DNA of 64,000 nucleotides from Kribbella sp. VKM Ac-2568. GTDB taxonomy: Bacteria; Actinomycetota; Actinomycetes; Propionibacteriales; Kribbellaceae. Below are positions 50,672 through 58,172 of the stretch, piece after piece; position 1 is the stretch's first letter; each line of letters begins with the position of its first letter. The notes under the pieces were generated by a model. That model searched no databases and was not told the origin of the DNA. It worked only from the letters and a program-made list of their open reading frames with translations. The stretch is from contig NZ_SLVF01000003.1 of assembly GCF_004345365.1 (NCBI RefSeq), forward strand, positions 434,001 to 498,000, given 5' to 3'. The position numbers and the translations under genes were made by a program.

Positions 50672-50822
50672 TCTGAAGGGTTAACCCCGCAGCGTCTGGG
50701 GTGCCCCCTGAGATTCTGCCGGGGCAACCCGTCCTTTGAGGGGTTAACCCCTCAAAGGACGTTCGGGAGAGCCGGGGGTGCACCCCTCGGAGGCGTTCCG
50801 CGCTGCGGGGGTTTAACCCGTC
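50672..50822. repeat. palindromic element upstream of the DUF559 gene
   Basis: It contains a perfect palindrome with 16-base arms (CGTCCTTTGAGGGGTT and its complement, 50730-50761) plus two diverged copies of the GGGTTAACCC core at either end. The spacer TGCCGGGGCAACCC is shared with the element at 49564. Same repeat family, more units. Confidence 0.75.
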
Positions 50823-51612
50823 AGAGGGCGTTGAGGTAGTCGAGTTGGGCTCGGACTGAGCGTTCGGCGGCGGGCCAGAGGGGACGGGGGACGTCGGCGT
50901 AGACGTGGGCGACGATGGCTTCTGGGGTGGTGTGGCCGGTGGCTACGGCTTCGCGGACTTGAGTCAGGCGTTCGTGGCGGTGTTCCAGGTAGAAGGTGAG
51001 GACGGCGCCGGGGTCGTCGATGACCGGGCCGTGGCCTGGGAGTAGGCGGTCTACGCCGGCTGGGGAGTTGGCGAAGGCGCGGAGGCTTTCCAGGGATTCG
51101 AGGTAGGGGCCGAGGGCACCGTCCGGATGGGCGACCACCGACGTGCCGCGGCCGAGCACGGTGTCGCCGGTCAGCAGGGACCCGTCCTGCGGGAGCCAGA
51201 AGCAGACCGAGTCCATCGTGTGGCCGGGCGTCGGCAGTACTTCGATCCGCAACTCGCCCGAGGTGATCACGTCTCCCTCGGCGAGCCCGTGCGCGTGGTC
51301 GGTCGGGATCCGGAACGCCGGATCCACCGACCGCACCGCGCTGTTGGCCCGCTGCGCGAACCACGCGGCGCCCTCGGAGTGGTCGAAGTGCCCGTGCGTC
51401 AGCAGCACCATCGACACAGTGCACCCGTACTGCGCGACTGCGTCGAGCACGGCGCGGAGGTGTTCCTCGAGCATCGGCCCGGGGTCCACCACGACGGCGG
51501 TGTCGGACTCGGGTGCCCGGAGGATCCAGGTGTTCGTGCCGTCCAGGGTCATCGGGCCGGGGTTGGCCGCGAGGACGCGAGACGCGTACGGCGTGACTGC
51601 CTCGACTGTCAT
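50821..51612 (-). CDS. metallo-beta-lactamase-fold hydrolase (LACTB2-like)
   Basis: 263 residues. The MBL metal site is complete: VLLTHGHFDHSEGAAW (HxHxDH), PTPGHTMDSVCFWL, LLTGDTVLGRGTSV and LLPGHGPVID. The short C-terminal helical region (HRHERLTQVREAVATGHTTP) matches LACTB2/Rv3677c-type hydrolases, related to single-strand RNA endoribonucleases. The ATG overlaps the stop of the upstream Nudix gene (ATGA at 51609). It sits near crp and the ridA gene as in mycobacteria. Confidence 0.92.
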   Translation of the reverse strand: MTVEAVTPYASRVLAANPGPMTLDGTNTWILRAPESDTAVVVDPGPMLEEHLRAVLDAVAQYGCTVSMVLLTHGHFDHSEGAAWFAQRANSAVRSVDPAFRIPTDHAHGLAEGDVITSGELRIEVLPTPGHTMDSVCFWLPQDGSLLTGDTVLGRGTSVVAHPDGALGPYLESLESLRAFANSPAGVDRLLPGHGPVIDDPGAVLTFYLEHRHERLTQVREAVATGHTTPEAIVAHVYADVPRPLWPAAERSVRAQLDYLNAL

Positions 51613-52439
51613 GTGGTCTCCAGGTAGGCCTGGTCGTTCTCCACCCGCACGGTCGGGAGGATCGGCCGGACCTCGCGCTCGGTGGAGGCCGCCAGCACGT
51701 CGGCGACAGCGTCGTACGGGATCAGGTCGCGGCAGCACAGGTACGTCGGCGGGAGCATCAGCATCTCGCCGGCCTCCACCGCGTTGACCGCGTCCGCCGG
51801 GCGGAGCCACGCGACCTGGTCGGACTCGCTCGTCACGTCCCGGGTCACTTGGCCCGCGGGGAGCGCGGCGACGAAGAACCTGGTGTCGTAGCGCCGCGGC
51901 TCGAACTCGGGGGTGATCCAGTGCGCCCAGACGCCGAGCAGGTCGGCTCGCAGTACGAGACCGCGGCGGTGCAGGAAGTCGGCGAAGCCGAGCTCGCGGG
52001 ACTCCAGCGCGACCCGGTCCGCCTCCCAGTCGTCACCGGTGGTGTCGCCGACGACGGATTCGGTCGATGGGCCGGCCAGGAGTACGCCGGACTCCTCAAA
52101 GGTCTCCCGTACTGCGGCCGCGACGTACGCGGCGGCGGTCTCCGCGGAACACCCGAGCCGCTCCCCGAACCACTTGGGCGACGGCCCAGACCACGAATCC
52201 GCGATCGAGGAATCGGTCGGGTCCACCCGGCCGCCTGGGAACACGGTCATCCCCGCAGCAAACGCCATCGATTGCTGCCGCCGGAGCAGATAGACCTCAG
52301 GTCCTTCGGATGCGTCCCGGAGCAGGATCACTGTCGAAGCAGGCCGCGGCTCAAGCGCCACCCGCCCTTCCCGCACAAACGACAGCGCCTCAGCCGCCAT
52401 CCGCCCGGAGAGCAACTGCGCCTTCAGATCCCGAACCAT
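51609..52439 (-). CDS. Nudix hydrolase (NUDT19-like)
   Basis: 276 residues from the ATG at 52439; a GTG at 52451 is possible. After ASTVILLRDASEGPEVYLLR and MAFAAGMTVFPGGRVD comes an insertion of about 35 residues inside the Nudix box, then AAVRETFEESGVLL. This split box is typical of NUDT19-like CoA-related hydrolases. ESDQVAWLRPADAVNAVEAG and LPPTYLCCRDLI follow. The substrate is not certain. Co-translated with the MBL gene. Confidence 0.87.
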   Translation of the reverse strand: MVRDLKAQLLSGRMAAEALSFVREGRVALEPRPASTVILLRDASEGPEVYLLRRQQSMAFAAGMTVFPGGRVDPTDSSIADSWSGPSPKWFGERLGCSAETAAAYVAAAVRETFEESGVLLAGPSTESVVGDTTGDDWEADRVALESRELGFADFLHRRGLVLRADLLGVWAHWITPEFEPRRYDTRFFVAALPAGQVTRDVTSESDQVAWLRPADAVNAVEAGEMLMLPPTYLCCRDLIPYDAVADVLAASTEREVRPILPTVRVENDQAYLETT

Positions 52440-52651
52440 CTCCACCTCCACCTCGAAGAACCTCCGCCAGCCGCCCGGCGCTCAACCGCACGCCATGCCC
52501 CTTGCCGCCCCACCCTTCGGGCGGAGCACCCGCGAGGTACCTCAGGCCGGTGGACGCGCCTGACGGCTGCCAGCGGAACCTCCGGCCGGCGAACAACTGC
52601 ACCCGGCGCCCCCTGGCGCCCGCCCTCCGGGCGGACAACAGGAGAAGGAGT

Positions 52652-52674
52652 GCCGGGCGGGTGACCCGCCCGGC
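52652..52674 (-). terminator. hairpin downstream of ridA
   Basis: The 11-base arms GCCGGGCGGGT and ACCCGCCCGGC are separated by one base, 52 bases after the ridA stop on the minus strand. The surrounding 52440-52725 stretch is Pro/Gly-codon-like, GC-rich DNA with further short inverted repeats and no credible gene. Confidence 0.55.
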
Positions 52675-52725
52675 GGCGCCGCCTCGGTGGTGCGCTGCCG
52701 CCTGGTGGGTGGGAGCCGGGGTGGG

Positions 52726-53187
52726 TCAGGCGACCTCGACGATTAGTTCGACCTCTACTGGGGCGTCCAGGGGGAGGACGGGGACGCCTACGGCGCTGCG
52801 GGCGTGTTGGCCGGCTTCGGCGAAGACGTGGCCGAGGAGCTCGGAGGCGCCGTTGGCGATCTGGGGCTGGCCGGTGAAGTCGGGGGTCGAGGCGACGAAG
52901 GCGACCACCTTGACGATCCGGGTGATGTTCGCCAGGTCGCCGATCTCGGACTTGATCGCGGCCAGGGCGTTGAGCGCACACTGCTGGGCGCACTCGACCG
53001 CCACCTCGGCGCTGACACCGTCGCCGTTCTTGCCGGTGGCGATCAGGGCTCCCTCACGCAGCGGCAGCTGTCCGGACGTGTAGACCAGGTTGCCGGTGCG
53101 CACCACGGGCACGTACGCGGCGACCGGCTTGGCGACCTCGGGCAGCTTCAGGCCGAGCTCGGCCAGCTTCTCCTCCGGGTGGCTCAT
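52726..53187 (-). CDS. RidA-family protein
   Basis: 153 residues, a single YjgF/YER057c/UK114 domain: AAYVPVVRTGNLVYTSGQLP, ECAQQCALNALAAIKSEIGD, RIVKVVAFVASTPDFTGQPQ and the end LPLDAPVEVELIVEVA. The catalytic arginine of canonical RidA enamine deaminases (R near the C-terminus) is replaced in this subgroup, so it may not deaminate enamines. It corresponds to the position of Rv3678c. The ATG overlaps the stop of the DUF4177 gene. Confidence 0.9.
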   Translation of the reverse strand: MSHPEEKLAELGLKLPEVAKPVAAYVPVVRTGNLVYTSGQLPLREGALIATGKNGDGVSAEVAVECAQQCALNALAAIKSEIGDLANITRIVKVVAFVASTPDFTGQPQIANGASELLGHVFAEAGQHARSAVGVPVLPLDAPVEVELIVEVA

Positions 53188-53345
53188 GACTCGGTGATCT
53201 CCCGCTTCAGGTAGGCGACCAGCGTCTCCGGGTTGGGCCCCTGGATGACCTGGACCAACTCCCAGCCGTCCTGCCCGAAGTTGTCGAGGATCTCCTTGGT
53301 CGAGTGGACCAGGAGTGGCGCGGTGAAGTACTCGAACTTCTTCAT
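53184..53345 (-). CDS. DUF4177-family small protein
   Basis: A 53-residue protein reading KKFEYFTAPLLVHSTKEILD, then FGQDGWELVQVIQGPNPETL and VAYLKREITES. The KxFEY start and GWELV core are the DUF4177 signature. Its stop overlaps the ridA ATG (ATGA at 53184-53187), so the two are co-translated. Function unknown. It is divergent from the ATPase gene at 53407. Easily missed because of its size. Confidence 0.85.
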   Translation of the reverse strand: MKKFEYFTAPLLVHSTKEILDNFGQDGWELVQVIQGPNPETLVAYLKREITES

Positions 53346-53406
53346 AGCTGGACTCTAACGGGCGGCTCTCGAAGTGTGACGTGGCCTACGCCCTACGCTG
53401 GAGGTC

Positions 53407-54357
53407 ATGGCGAGGCTGCATGTGGTCACCGGCAAGGGCGGGACCGGCAAGACGACGGTGGCTGCTGCCATGGCGCTCGCGCTGGCCGACCAGGGCAAGC
53501 GGATCCTGCTGGTCGAGGTCGAGGGCCGCCAGGGGCTCGCGCAGCTCTTCGACGTACCGCCGCTCCCGTACGTCGAACGCCGGATCGCGGTAGGACCGGC
53601 CGGGGGCGAGGTGTTCGCGCTGGCGGTGGACGCCGAGGCCGCCCTGCTGGAGTACCTGGACATGTACTACCACCTCGGCCGGGCCGGGAAGGCGCTCGAC
53701 AAGGTAGGCGCCGTCGACTTCGTCACCACCATCGCTCCGGGCCTGCGGGACGTGCTGCTGACCGGCAAGGTCTACGAGGCCACACGGCGCAAGTCGCACG
53801 GCCGCCTCGCGTACGACGCCGTCGTACTGGACGCGCCCCCCACCGGCCGGATCGGGCCGTTCCTGAACGTGAACCAGGAGGTGGCCGGCCTGGCCAAGGT
53901 CGGACCGATCCGCAACCAGGCGGACGCGATCATGGGCATGCTGCGCTCCGACGTGACCCGGGTCCACCTGGTCACGCTGCTGGAGGAGATGCCGGTCCAG
54001 GAGACCCTCGACGCGGTGGAACAGCTGGAGCAGCTGGACCTGAGGATCGGGTCGATCGTGGTGAACATGGTGCGCAACAGCCCGCTCGACGACGACGCGC
54101 TCGCCCTTGCGGTGAAGGAGAAACTCCCCGCCGTCGAGCTGACCCGCGGGCTCCGGGCGGCCGGTTTCACGGCCACCAAGAACATGGTCGCCGCCTTGAC
54201 GAAAGAGGCGCGCGACCACGCCGTACGGGTCGGGCTGGAACGGGAGAACCGCGACCGGATCGATGCCCTGGGCAAGAAGGTGACCGAGGTGGCGTTGCTG
54301 CCGGACGGGATCGACCACGGCGCCCTGTTCGACCTGGCCGAGGAGCTGCGCTCGTGA
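53407..54357 (+). CDS. ArsA/Get3-like ATPase, first of tandem pair
   Basis: 316 residues. The deviant Walker A is HVVTGKGGTGKTTVAAAMAL, with the first lysine of the KGGxGKT type; DAVVLDAPPTGRIGPF is the Walker B/switch region. It is the counterpart of Rv3679. In mycobacteria the Rv3679-Rv3680 pair forms an ATPase complex related to the eukaryotic guided-entry factor Get3; its client is not settled. GTGA overlap with the second gene. Confidence 0.92.
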   Translation: MARLHVVTGKGGTGKTTVAAAMALALADQGKRILLVEVEGRQGLAQLFDVPPLPYVERRIAVGPAGGEVFALAVDAEAALLEYLDMYYHLGRAGKALDKVGAVDFVTTIAPGLRDVLLTGKVYEATRRKSHGRLAYDAVVLDAPPTGRIGPFLNVNQEVAGLAKVGPIRNQADAIMGMLRSDVTRVHLVTLLEEMPVQETLDAVEQLEQLDLRIGSIVVNMVRNSPLDDDALALAVKEKLPAVELTRGLRAAGFTATKNMVAALTKEARDHAVRVGLERENRDRIDALGKKVTEVALLPDGIDHGALFDLAEELRS

Positions 54358-55475
54358 GCACGCTGGACCTGGACGCGCTGATCGACGACCCCGGGACGCG
54401 CATCATCGTCACCTGCGGCTCCGGTGGCGTCGGCAAGACGACGACAGCCGCCGCCCTCGGTCTGCGCGCCGCCGAGCGCGGGCGGAAGGTCGTCGTACTG
54501 ACCATCGACCCGGCGCGCAGGCTGGCCCAGTCGCTCGGCCTGACCGAGCTGGACAACACGCCTCGCGCCGTCGCCGACGCGGACCCGGCGAACGGCGGCC
54601 GCCTCGACGCGATGATGCTGGACATGAAGCGCACCTTCGACGAGGTGGTGCTCGCGCACGCCACCCCCGAGAAGGCCGAGCAGATCCTGGCGAACCCCTT
54701 CTACGTCGCGCTGTCGTCGTCGTTCGCGGGGACGCAGGAGTACATGGCGATGGAGAAGCTCGGCCAGCTACACAAGCAGGCCGAACGCACCGGCGACTGG
54801 GACCTGATCGTGGTCGACACTCCTCCGTCGAGGTCGGCGCTGGACTTCCTGGATGCTCCGGAGCGGCTGGCCTCTCTGCTGGAGGGGCGGTTCCTGCGGC
54901 TGCTGCTGGCACCCGCTCGGGGACCGCTGCGGCTGATGTCGGCGGGGGTGAACCTGGCGATGTCGGTGATGAACAAGGTGCTCGGCGCGCAGGTGCTGAC
55001 CGACGTGCAGACGTTCGCGGCCGCGTTCGACACGCTGTTCGGCGGGTTCCGGGAGCGGGCCGACCAGACGGTCGCACTGCTGCGGGAGCCGCACACCGCC
55101 TTCCTGGTGGTGGCCTCACCGCAGAACGACGCCCTGCGCGAGGCGTCCTACTTCACCGAGCGGCTGCGCGAGGAGCAGATGCCGCTGGCCGGCGTCGTGC
55201 TGAACCGGGTGACCACCACCCACGTCCCCGATCTGTCGGCCGAGCAGTCCATGGCCGCGGCCGAGAAGCTCGAGACCGCCGGCAAGTCCGAACTGACCGC
55301 GGCCGTCCTGCGGCTGCACGCCGACAAGATGCAGCAGGTGGTCAGCGACCGGAAACGCGCCGACCGGTTCCGCCGCGGCCACCGCGCGATCGCGACCGTC
55401 GACGTCCCGGCCCTGCCCGACGACGTCCACGACCTCACCGGCCTGCGCACCATCGGCGATCTCCTCACCGCCTGA
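54354..55475 (+). CDS. ArsA/Get3-like ATPase, second of tandem pair
   Basis: 373 residues from a GTG overlapping the first ATPase gene. Nucleotide site IIVTCGSGGVGKTTTAAALG (here GSGGVGKT rather than KGG), VVVLTIDPARRLAQSLGL, and switch LIVVDTPPSRSALDFLDAPE; ASPQNDALREASYFTERL follows. It is the counterpart of Rv3680 and almost certainly forms a heteromer with the preceding protein. The usual downstream whiB4-type gene is absent; lon follows instead. Confidence 0.92.
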   Translation: MSTLDLDALIDDPGTRIIVTCGSGGVGKTTTAAALGLRAAERGRKVVVLTIDPARRLAQSLGLTELDNTPRAVADADPANGGRLDAMMLDMKRTFDEVVLAHATPEKAEQILANPFYVALSSSFAGTQEYMAMEKLGQLHKQAERTGDWDLIVVDTPPSRSALDFLDAPERLASLLEGRFLRLLLAPARGPLRLMSAGVNLAMSVMNKVLGAQVLTDVQTFAAAFDTLFGGFRERADQTVALLREPHTAFLVVASPQNDALREASYFTERLREEQMPLAGVVLNRVTTTHVPDLSAEQSMAAAEKLETAGKSELTAAVLRLHADKMQQVVSDRKRADRFRRGHRAIATVDVPALPDDVHDLTGLRTIGDLLTA

Positions 55476-55613
55476 CACCCCCTCCGCCCACGGCACCGCC
55501 CACCAGATCGCTCCGTCACCGCGCTCTCACGGGCGGAAACCGGACGGTTCTGGGCTGGTTTTCACTCTCAGCGAACGCTCGACAGGCCCGGGAATGACCT
55601 GGTGGGGACTGTG

Positions 55614-55634
55614 GTTGAGCCTGTCAGACTCAAT
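55614..55634. promoter_or_regulatory. HAIR-like HspR operator upstream of lon
   Basis: TTGAG (55615-55619), a short spacer, and ACTCAA (55628-55633) match the HAIR consensus CTTGAGT-N7-ACTCAAG at 11 of 14 fixed positions with the exact spacing. It lies 23 bases before the lon GTG. HspR control of lon is known in Streptomyces. Confidence 0.7.
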
Positions 55635-55656
55635 CTTCAACAGAGGGTGTGACAGC

Positions 55657-58008
55657 GTGACAGAGACGTTGAACCTTCCCGTTCTCCCGCTAGACGACAT
55701 CGTGGTGCTGCCTGGAATGGTCGTGCCGGTGCGCCTTGCGGACTCCGAGGCGCGCGCTGCCATCGACGCCGCGCAGGCCTCGGGCCAGGACCAGGTACTG
55801 CTGGTGCCGCGCCTGGACGGGAAATATGCGAAGGCCGGAACGCTCGGTGAGATCGAGCAGATCGGCCGGTTGCCGGGCGGCGCCCAGGCAGCCGTGATCC
55901 GGGGTACCGCCCGGGTCCTGATCGGCGCGGGGACCACCGGTCCCGGCGCGGCCCTGTGGGTCGGCGCGACCGTGCTGGACGAAACCACTGACAACAAGTC
56001 CGCCGAGCTCGCTCGTGACTACAAGGCCCTGGTGACCACGGTGCTGGAGCGCCGCGAAGCCTGGCAGGTCATCGACTCGGTGAAGCAGGTGAACAACCCC
56101 GCGGAGCTGGCCGACCTGGCCGGTTACGCGTCGTACCTGAACAACGAGCAGAAGAGCTGGCTGCTGGAGACCCCTGACGTCTCCGAGCGGCTGACCAAGC
56201 TGGTCGGCTGGGTGAAGGACCACCTGGCGGAGCTCGAGGTCTCCGAGACGATCCAGAAGGACGTCCAGGAGGGCATGGAGAAGCAGCAGCGGGAGTTCCT
56301 GCTGCGCCAGCAGATGGCCGCCATCCGCAAGGAACTGGCCGAGCTGGATGGCAAGGCCGAGTCCGAGGAAGAGGACTACCGCGCCCGCGTCGAGGCTGCC
56401 GACCTGCCCGAGCACGTCCAGAAGGCCGCGCTCGCCGAGGTCGACAAGCTGGAGCGTACGGCGGAGCAGTCCCCCGAGGTCGGCTGGATCCGGACCTGGC
56501 TGGACACCGTCCTGGAGATGCCGTGGAACGAGCGGACCGAGGACGGCTACGACCTCCGTGAGGCGCGCGCCATCCTGGACGCCGACCACGCTGGTCTGGA
56601 CGACGTGAAGGAACGCATCACCGAGTACCTGGCCGTACGCCGCCGCAGGGCGGATCGTGGCCTCGGGGTGGTCGGCGGGCGCCGCAGTGGCGCAGTACTG
56701 GCCCTGGTCGGTCCTCCTGGCGTCGGCAAGACCTCGCTGGGTGAGTCCGTGGCGCGTGCGATGGGCCGGAAGTTCGTCCGGGTCGCCCTGGGTGGCGTCC
56801 GGGACGAGGCCGAGATCCGCGGTCACCGCCGCACGTACGTCGGGGCGCTGCCCGGGCGGATCGTGCGTGCGATCACCGAGGCGGGTTCGATGAACCCGGT
56901 GGTGCTGCTGGACGAGATCGACAAGGTGGGTGCGGACTACCGGGGTGACCCGACGGCCGCGCTGCTGGAGGTCCTCGACCCGGCGCAGAACCACACCTTC
57001 CGGGACCACTACCTGGAGGTCGAGCTCGACCTGTCCGACGTGGTCTTCCTGGCCACGGCGAACGTGCTCGACTCGATCCCGGCGCCGCTGCTGGACCGGA
57101 TGGAACTGGTGCAGCTCGACGGCTACACCGAGGACGAGAAGGTCACCATCGCCCGCGACCACCTGCTCCCGCGTCAGCTGGACCGGGCCGGTCTGTCGGC
57201 CGAGGAGGTCACCATCGAGGACTCGGCGCTGCGGCTGCTGGCCGGCGAGTACACCCGAGAGGCCGGAGTACGGCAGCTCGAGCGTTCGATCGCCCGGGTG
57301 CTGCGCAAGGTGACGGCGAAGCTCGCCCTGGGCGAGGACCTGGGGTCTGTGACCATCGGCGCCGGGGAGCTGAAGAGCTACCTGGGTTCGCCGAAGTTCA
57401 CGCCGGAATCGGGCGAGCGTACGGCGCTGCCGGGTGTTGCGACCGGGCTGGCTGTGACGGGTGCCGGTGGTGACGTGCTCTTCATCGAGGCGTCGCTGGC
57501 CGACAAGGAGACCGGCCCGACCGGAGTCACGTTGACGGGGCAGCTCGGCGACGTGATGAAGGAGTCGGCGCAGATCGCCCTGTCGTACCTGCGGTCGCAC
57601 GGTGCGGAACTGGGTCTGCCGGTGAGCGATCTCGCCGAGCGGAACACCCACATCCACGTACCGGCGGGCGCAGTCCCGAAGGATGGACCGTCAGCCGGTG
57701 TCACGATGACGACGGCGCTCGCGTCGCTGCTGTCGGGACGGCCGGTGCGCTCCGAGGTCGCGATGACCGGTGAGGTGTCGCTGACCGGCCGGGTGCTGCC
57801 GATCGGTGGGGTGAAGCAGAAGCTGCTCGCCGCCCACCGGGCCGGTCTGACCACCATCCTCATCCCGGCCCGGAACGAGCCGGATCTGGAGGATGTGCCC
57901 GAGTCGGTGCTGGCGGAGCTGACGGTTCACCCCGTGAGCGACGTCCGGCAGGTGCTCGACCTGGCCCTCGAACCGGCCCAGGTGGACGCCCGGCAGTTCG
58001 CCGCCTGA
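55657..58008 (+). CDS. lon: ATP-dependent Lon protease
   Basis: 783 residues from the GTG at 55657, with AGAGGG nine bases upstream. N-terminal substrate domain (LPVLPLDDIVVLPGMVVPVR), coiled region, AAA+ module (Walker A VGPPGVGKTSLGESVARAMG, Walker B PVVLLDEIDKVGADYRGDP) and the Ser-Lys protease domain (catalytic Ser in PKDGPSAGVTMTTALAS, Lys in LPIGGVKQKLLAAHRAG). It degrades misfolded and regulatory proteins. An HspR-type operator just upstream suggests heat-shock control. A hairpin follows the stop. Confidence 0.96.
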   Translation: MTETLNLPVLPLDDIVVLPGMVVPVRLADSEARAAIDAAQASGQDQVLLVPRLDGKYAKAGTLGEIEQIGRLPGGAQAAVIRGTARVLIGAGTTGPGAALWVGATVLDETTDNKSAELARDYKALVTTVLERREAWQVIDSVKQVNNPAELADLAGYASYLNNEQKSWLLETPDVSERLTKLVGWVKDHLAELEVSETIQKDVQEGMEKQQREFLLRQQMAAIRKELAELDGKAESEEEDYRARVEAADLPEHVQKAALAEVDKLERTAEQSPEVGWIRTWLDTVLEMPWNERTEDGYDLREARAILDADHAGLDDVKERITEYLAVRRRRADRGLGVVGGRRSGAVLALVGPPGVGKTSLGESVARAMGRKFVRVALGGVRDEAEIRGHRRTYVGALPGRIVRAITEAGSMNPVVLLDEIDKVGADYRGDPTAALLEVLDPAQNHTFRDHYLEVELDLSDVVFLATANVLDSIPAPLLDRMELVQLDGYTEDEKVTIARDHLLPRQLDRAGLSAEEVTIEDSALRLLAGEYTREAGVRQLERSIARVLRKVTAKLALGEDLGSVTIGAGELKSYLGSPKFTPESGERTALPGVATGLAVTGAGGDVLFIEASLADKETGPTGVTLTGQLGDVMKESAQIALSYLRSHGAELGLPVSDLAERNTHIHVPAGAVPKDGPSAGVTMTTALASLLSGRPVRSEVAMTGEVSLTGRVLPIGGVKQKLLAAHRAGLTTILIPARNEPDLEDVPESVLAELTVHPVSDVRQVLDLALEPAQVDARQFAA

Positions 58009-58030
58009 CGCGGAACACGTAGTACCGGGA

Positions 58031-58063
58031 ACGGCCGGATCACCCTCGTGGTGGTCCGGCCGT
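58031..58063 (+). terminator. lon terminator hairpin
   Basis: The 14-base arms ACGGCCGGATCACC and GGTGGTCCGGCCGT pair with one T-G wobble around a five-base loop, 22 bases after the lon stop. Confidence 0.7.
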
Positions 58064-58172
58064 TCGGCATTTCGGGCCTTGAACAGACGTCCGGAACTAG
58101 GCTCCGGTTGACGTGACATAAAACACATCCGAGGAGTTGGCGTGGCTCCCTGATCACGTAGGCTCTTGTCCC

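Noticed and set aside
55594..55656. Upstream extension of lon to 55594
   Set aside because: Would place the HAIR-like operator inside the coding sequence and add a leader unlike Lon proteins.
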